NCBI RefSeq assembly: GCF_012317045.1
Contig: NZ_CP051154.1
Coordinates: 620,001-684,000, forward strand
Direction: 5' to 3'
From: Leifsonia sp. PS1209
GTDB taxonomy: Bacteria; Actinomycetota; Actinomycetes; Actinomycetales; Microbacteriaceae
Length of the DNA: 64,000 nt
Shown: piece by piece, positions 60,952 through 64,000 of the stretch
Position numbering within the stretch: the first letter of the stretch is position 1
Layout of the letters: each line of letters starts with the position of its first letter
The notes under the pieces: model-generated
The model's database searches: none
What the model was told of the DNA's origin: nothing
What the model saw: the letters and a program-made list of their open reading frames with translations, nothing else
Program-made: the position numbers and the translations under genes

Positions 60952-61947
60952 ATGACCCGCATCGCCATCAACGGCTTCGGCCGCATCGGACGCAACACCC
61001 TCCGCGCACTGCTGGAGCGCGGCAGCGACCTGGAGGTCGTCGCCGTCAACGATCTGACCGCTCCGGAGACGCTCGCCCACCTGCTGAAGTACGACAGCAC
61101 GCTCGGCCGTCTGGGCCGCAGCGTCGAGGTGGATGGGACGGACCTCGTGGTCGACGGCCGCCGCATCCGGGTGCTGGCCGAGCGCGAGCCTGCCGACCTT
61201 CCCTGGGCGGAGCTGGGCGTGGAGCTCGTGCTCGAATCGACCGGGCGCTTCACGTCTGCGGAGTCCGCGCGCGCCCACCTGCGCGCCGGTGCCAAGCGCG
61301 TCCTGGTCAGCGCACCCTCCGACGGCGCGGACGTCACCCTCGCCTACGGCGTCAACACCGACGCGTACGACCCGGAGAAGCACGTCATCGTCTCCAACGC
61401 CTCCTGCACGACCAACGCCCTCGCGCCGCTCGCCTCCGTCCTGGACGACCTGGCCGGCATCGAACACGGCTTCATGACCACGGTCCACGCGTACACCCAG
61501 GAGCAGAACCTGCAGGACGGGCCGCACCGCGACCTCCGCAGGGCGCGCGCGGCCGGCGTGAACATCGTGCCGACCACCACGGGCGCGGCGAAGGCGATCG
61601 GCCTGGTGCTTCCGAACCTCGACGGCAAGCTCTCCGGGGACTCCATCCGCGTGCCCGTCCCCGTCGGCTCGATCGTGGAACTGAACACCACCGTCTCGCG
61701 CGAGGTGACGCTCGACGAGGTGCTCGCCGCCTACCGCGACGCGGCCGCCGGACCGCTGAACGGCGTGCTTGAGTACGCGGACGAGCCGCTGGTCTCCTCC
61801 GACATCACGGGCCAGCCCGCCTCCTCGATCTTCGACTCCGCGCTCACCAGGGTGAGCGGCAAGCACGTGAAGGTGGTCGCCTGGTACGACAACGAGTGGG
61901 GCTTCTCGAACCGGGTGGTGGACACGCTGGAGCTGCTCGCAGCGTGA
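60952..61947 (+). CDS. gap: Glyceraldehyde-3-phosphate dehydrogenase
   Basis: 331 aa glycolytic enzyme making 1,3-bisphosphoglycerate. INGFGRIGRN at the N-terminus, Asn-Asp (AVNDL) selecting NAD, catalytic Cys152 in SNASCTTNALAPL and His in TTVHAYTQEQNLQDGPHRD. It stands alone, not next to pgk and tpi, so it may be an accessory copy. AAAGGAA ribosome binding site, terminator after it. Confidence 0.95.
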   Translation: MTRIAINGFGRIGRNTLRALLERGSDLEVVAVNDLTAPETLAHLLKYDSTLGRLGRSVEVDGTDLVVDGRRIRVLAEREPADLPWAELGVELVLESTGRFTSAESARAHLRAGAKRVLVSAPSDGADVTLAYGVNTDAYDPEKHVIVSNASCTTNALAPLASVLDDLAGIEHGFMTTVHAYTQEQNLQDGPHRDLRRARAAGVNIVPTTTGAAKAIGLVLPNLDGKLSGDSIRVPVPVGSIVELNTTVSREVTLDEVLAAYRDAAAGPLNGVLEYADEPLVSSDITGQPASSIFDSALTRVSGKHVKVVAWYDNEWGFSNRVVDTLELLAA

Positions 61948-61983
61948 GCGCCGCATCCTGAGTCGCCGCATCCCGTCGCGCAC

Positions 61984-62023
61984 GGAACGGCCGAGCCCGC
62001 AACCGGTGGTGCCCGGCCGTTCC
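61984..62023 (+). terminator. Terminator hairpin after gap
   Basis: GGAACGGCCG (61984-61993) and CGGCCGTTCC (62014-62023) form a perfect 10-bp stem with a 20-base loop, 36 bp after the gap stop codon. Confidence 0.7.
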
Positions 62024-62041
62024 CGCGCGTAGAACGCAGGT

Positions 62042-63217
62042 ATGAAAGCACTCACCTGGCAAGCGAACAAGCGCGTCGACGTGGTCGACGTGCCCGACCC
62101 GCGGATCGAGCAGCCCACCGACGTCGTCATCCGCATCACCTCGACGGCCATCTGCGGCTCCGACCTGCACCTGTACGACGTGCTCGGCCCGTTCCTCTCA
62201 AAAGGGGATGTGCTCGGTCACGAGCCGATGGGCATCGTGGAGGAGGTGGGCTCTGCCGTCCGGTCGCTCAGCGTCGGTGACCGTGTCGTCATCCCGTTCG
62301 TGATCGCGTGCGGCGACTGCTACATGTGCAGGCTCGGGCTGACGACGCAGTGCGAGACCACCCAGAACCGCGAACACGGCACCGGGGCGTCCCTCTACGG
62401 CTACACCGAGCTGTACGGGTCCGTCCCCGGCGGCCAGGCGGAGCGCCTGCGCGTGCCGATGGCCGACTTCAACGCCCTCCGCGTCGGCAGCGAACTGCCG
62501 GACGACCGCTACCTCTTCCTCAGCGACATCCTGCCGACGGCCTGGCAGGGGGTGCAGTACGCGAACGTTCCGGAGGGCGGGACGCTTGGCGTGATCGGGC
62601 TCGGCCCCGTCGGCCAGTTCGCCAGCCGCATCGGCAAGCACCTCGGCTACCAGGTGGTCGCCGTCGACCCTGTGCCGGAGCGCAGGGAGATGGCCGAACG
62701 CCACGGCATCGACACCTTCGACCTCAGCGACGACGCGGCGGCCTGGCTCCGCGAGGCGACGGACGGCCGCGGGCCGGACGCCGTGGTCGACGCGGTCGGG
62801 ATGGAGGCGCACGGCAACACGGTGGCCGGTGTCGCCCAGTCCGCCGTCGGCCTGCTGCCAGACCCGGTGGCCAAGAAGCTGATGACGACCGTCGGCGTCG
62901 ACCGGCTCTCCGCGATGATGCTCGCCTTCGACGCGGTGCGCCGCGGGGGCACGGTCTCCCTCAGCGGCGTCTACGCGGGTGTCGCAGACCCTGTGCCGTT
63001 CATGAACCTGTTCGACAAGCAGGTCGCCATCCGGATGGGCCAGTGCAACGTGCACACCTGGCGCGACGACATCCTCCCCCTGGTCGAAGACCCCGCAGAC
63101 CCGCTCGGCACGGAAGACCTCGTCACCCACCGCGTCGGCCTGGAGGAGGCGCCGAGGATGTACGACCTGTTCCGCGACAAGGAGGACGGCTGCATCAAGG
63201 TGGTGCTCACGCCCTGA
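62042..63217 (+). CDS. Zinc-dependent alcohol dehydrogenase
   Basis: 391 aa medium-chain dehydrogenase. Catalytic zinc ligands are Cys38 (AICGSDLH), His in GHEPMG and its Glu; the structural zinc site is reduced to CGDCYMC rather than a full Cys4. Rossmann motif GVIGLGPVGQFASRIG. Length and the GHEPMGIVEEVG pattern resemble glutathione-independent formaldehyde dehydrogenase-like proteins. The substrate alcohol or aldehyde is unknown. Confidence 0.88.
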   Translation: MKALTWQANKRVDVVDVPDPRIEQPTDVVIRITSTAICGSDLHLYDVLGPFLSKGDVLGHEPMGIVEEVGSAVRSLSVGDRVVIPFVIACGDCYMCRLGLTTQCETTQNREHGTGASLYGYTELYGSVPGGQAERLRVPMADFNALRVGSELPDDRYLFLSDILPTAWQGVQYANVPEGGTLGVIGLGPVGQFASRIGKHLGYQVVAVDPVPERREMAERHGIDTFDLSDDAAAWLREATDGRGPDAVVDAVGMEAHGNTVAGVAQSAVGLLPDPVAKKLMTTVGVDRLSAMMLAFDAVRRGGTVSLSGVYAGVADPVPFMNLFDKQVAIRMGQCNVHTWRDDILPLVEDPADPLGTEDLVTHRVGLEEAPRMYDLFRDKEDGCIKVVLTP

Positions 63218-63229
63218 GGCGAAGAGGAA

Positions 63230-63267
63230 CCTGGCCGCCACCGCCGATGACTTCGGTGGCGGCCAGG
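63230..63267. terminator. Bidirectional terminator hairpin
   Basis: CCTGGCCGCCACCG (63230-63243) pairs perfectly over 14 bp with 63254-63267 around a 10-base loop. It lies between the convergent dehydrogenase and GH127 genes, ending 2 bp before the latter's stop codon. Confidence 0.8.
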
Positions 63268-63269
63268 AG

Positions 63270-64000
63270 CTAGGCGCCCGCGAGGGGGATGAACACCCGC
63301 ATGGTGCTCGGGCCACGGTTGGCCCATTGGAAGTAGGGGCGCAGTTCGACCACGGCTGCCGTGCGCGGGTCCGCGTGCGGCGCGGTCCCGTACGGCCAGC
63401 CGCCAAAGGCGGAGGAGACGAGGTCGACGGGAGCCGCCGCCCCGTCGGGCGTCGCGGTGGGCGCGGTGTCGGAGCGGAGGCGCACCGCATCCACGTGGTC
63501 GCCGTCCGGGAGGTCGGTCGACTCGACGCAGAGCACGAGCGGGCCGCGCTCGACGGCCGCCGTGCCGCGCAGCGCGTCGATCCGCGGGTCAGGGTAGGTG
63601 AGGCGCGGTGTCATGGGCAGGTCGAGGAGCAGCGGCTCTGCCGGATCGAAGACCCGGCGCACCCGCACGTAGCCGTCCTTCGGCAGCACCGGCTCGCCTC
63701 CCAGCGAGACGTCTGCGCCGGACGCCCACGACGGGATGCGCACGCTCAGCTCGATCTCCTCGGCAGCGTCCACGGTCACGGAGACCCGGCCGTCGAACGG
63801 GTAGCCGGGTGCGCGCACCTGGATGCGCACGGGCGACCCGGCGACGGACGTCTCGATGTCGATGTCGCCGAACTGGTGGAGCTGCACGCCGTCCGGCGAC
63901 GCCGTCGCCACGTAGGACGCGACGCTCGCCAGCGTGCGCGCAACGTTCGTCGGGCAGCACGAGACCTCGAACCACGGCGCGCGCAGGCTCGCCTCCGCGC
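63270..64000 (-). CDS. GH127 beta-L-arabinofuranosidase family protein (C-terminal part)
   Basis: The gene enters from beyond the window edge; only the last 242 residues or so are visible. WFEVSCCPTNVARTLASVASYVAT contains the adjacent Cys pair that, in HypBA1, carries the nucleophile and a zinc ligand. The C-terminal beta-sandwich (IELSVRIPSWASGADVSLGG, AAVERGPLVLCVESTD) follows. The enzyme releases L-arabinofuranose from plant or glycoprotein arabinans. The 5' end and start cannot be seen. Confidence 0.85.
   Translation of the reverse strand, partial: AEASLRAPWFEVSCCPTNVARTLASVASYVATASPDGVQLHQFGDIDIETSVAGSPVRIQVRAPGYPFDGRVSVTVDAAEEIELSVRIPSWASGADVSLGGEPVLPKDGYVRVRRVFDPAEPLLLDLPMTPRLTYPDPRIDALRGTAAVERGPLVLCVESTDLPDGDHVDAVRLRSDTAPTATPDGAAAPVDLVSSAFGGWPYGTAPHADPRTAAVVELRPYFQWANRGPSTMRVFIPLAGA

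Noticed and set aside
1-64000. tRNA or rRNA genes
   Set aside because: No cloverleaf with TTCGA-type T-loop and acceptor pairing or rRNA-conserved sequence was seen while reading.

Overview
This is about 64 kb of chromosome from a GC-rich actinobacterium. Nearly every gene has G or C in third codon positions. GTG starts, 4-base ATGA/GTGA gene overlaps and leaderless promoters are common, and the heptamer GGATGCG/CGCATCC recurs throughout. Together with the gene content this suggests the family Microbacteriaceae (Leifsonia-like); the family is an inference, not proven. I see no rRNA, tRNA, CRISPR, phage or insertion-sequence genes.

1-11.5 kb is a polyamine/GABA block. The genes form a complete route: agmatine -> N-carbamoylputrescine (aguA) -> putrescine (aguB) -> 4-aminobutanal (puo, putrescine oxidase) -> GABA -> succinate semialdehyde (gabT) -> succinate (aldehyde dehydrogenases at 58 and 9930). 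A TetR regulator with a perfect operator sits beside aguB, and a PucR/GabR-type regulator lies divergent from gabT. An aldose-1-epimerase gene and a candidate small RNA lie between them. 11.5-20.7 kb is an oligosaccharide operon: substrate-binding lipoprotein, two permeases, a fused double ATPase, an alpha/beta hydrolase and a GH1 beta-glycosidase. A LacI regulator (19601) probably controls it, because the same operator occurs at the operon promoter and at lacI itself.

20.8-31.3 kb is mixed. It holds a PhzF-like isomerase overlapping a virginiamycin-B-lyase-like beta-propeller, a Fur-family regulator with catalase, a DUF4143 ATPase, an Na+/H+ antiporter, a TetR/MFS efflux pair and an unknown protein. 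The ATPase gene and an unusual array of five 23-bp repeats are bracketed by a 17-bp direct repeat, which suggests a tiny inserted module at the 3' end of the antiporter gene.

30.6-52.7 kb is a large carbohydrate catabolic region. It runs from a FadR-type GntR regulator through a 14-gene co-directional run (oxidoreductases, a sugar ABC importer, an aldolase-like protein, a ceramidase-fold hydrolase, two tandem Tat-exported beta-helix proteins, SDR and enolase-superfamily enzymes) to a divergent pair, an SDR/NTF2 unit and a hydroxyacid dehydrogenase/FAH-family unit. A shared GCTATAGC operator at 31.37, 31.47, 50.72 and 50.78 kb marks these units as one regulon. The substrate is unknown, possibly an acidic or deoxy sugar released from a polymer. 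This is the best candidate for an undescribed pathway.

52.7-64 kb holds a DUF302 protein, an SDR/MarR pair, an LldR-like regulator with an FMN alpha-hydroxy-acid oxidase, a MarR/MATE efflux pair with a leaderless promoter, a membrane-anchored hydrolase, an AraC/GlxA-type regulator, GAPDH, a zinc alcohol dehydrogenase and the C-terminal part of a GH127 beta-L-arabinofuranosidase cut by the window edge.
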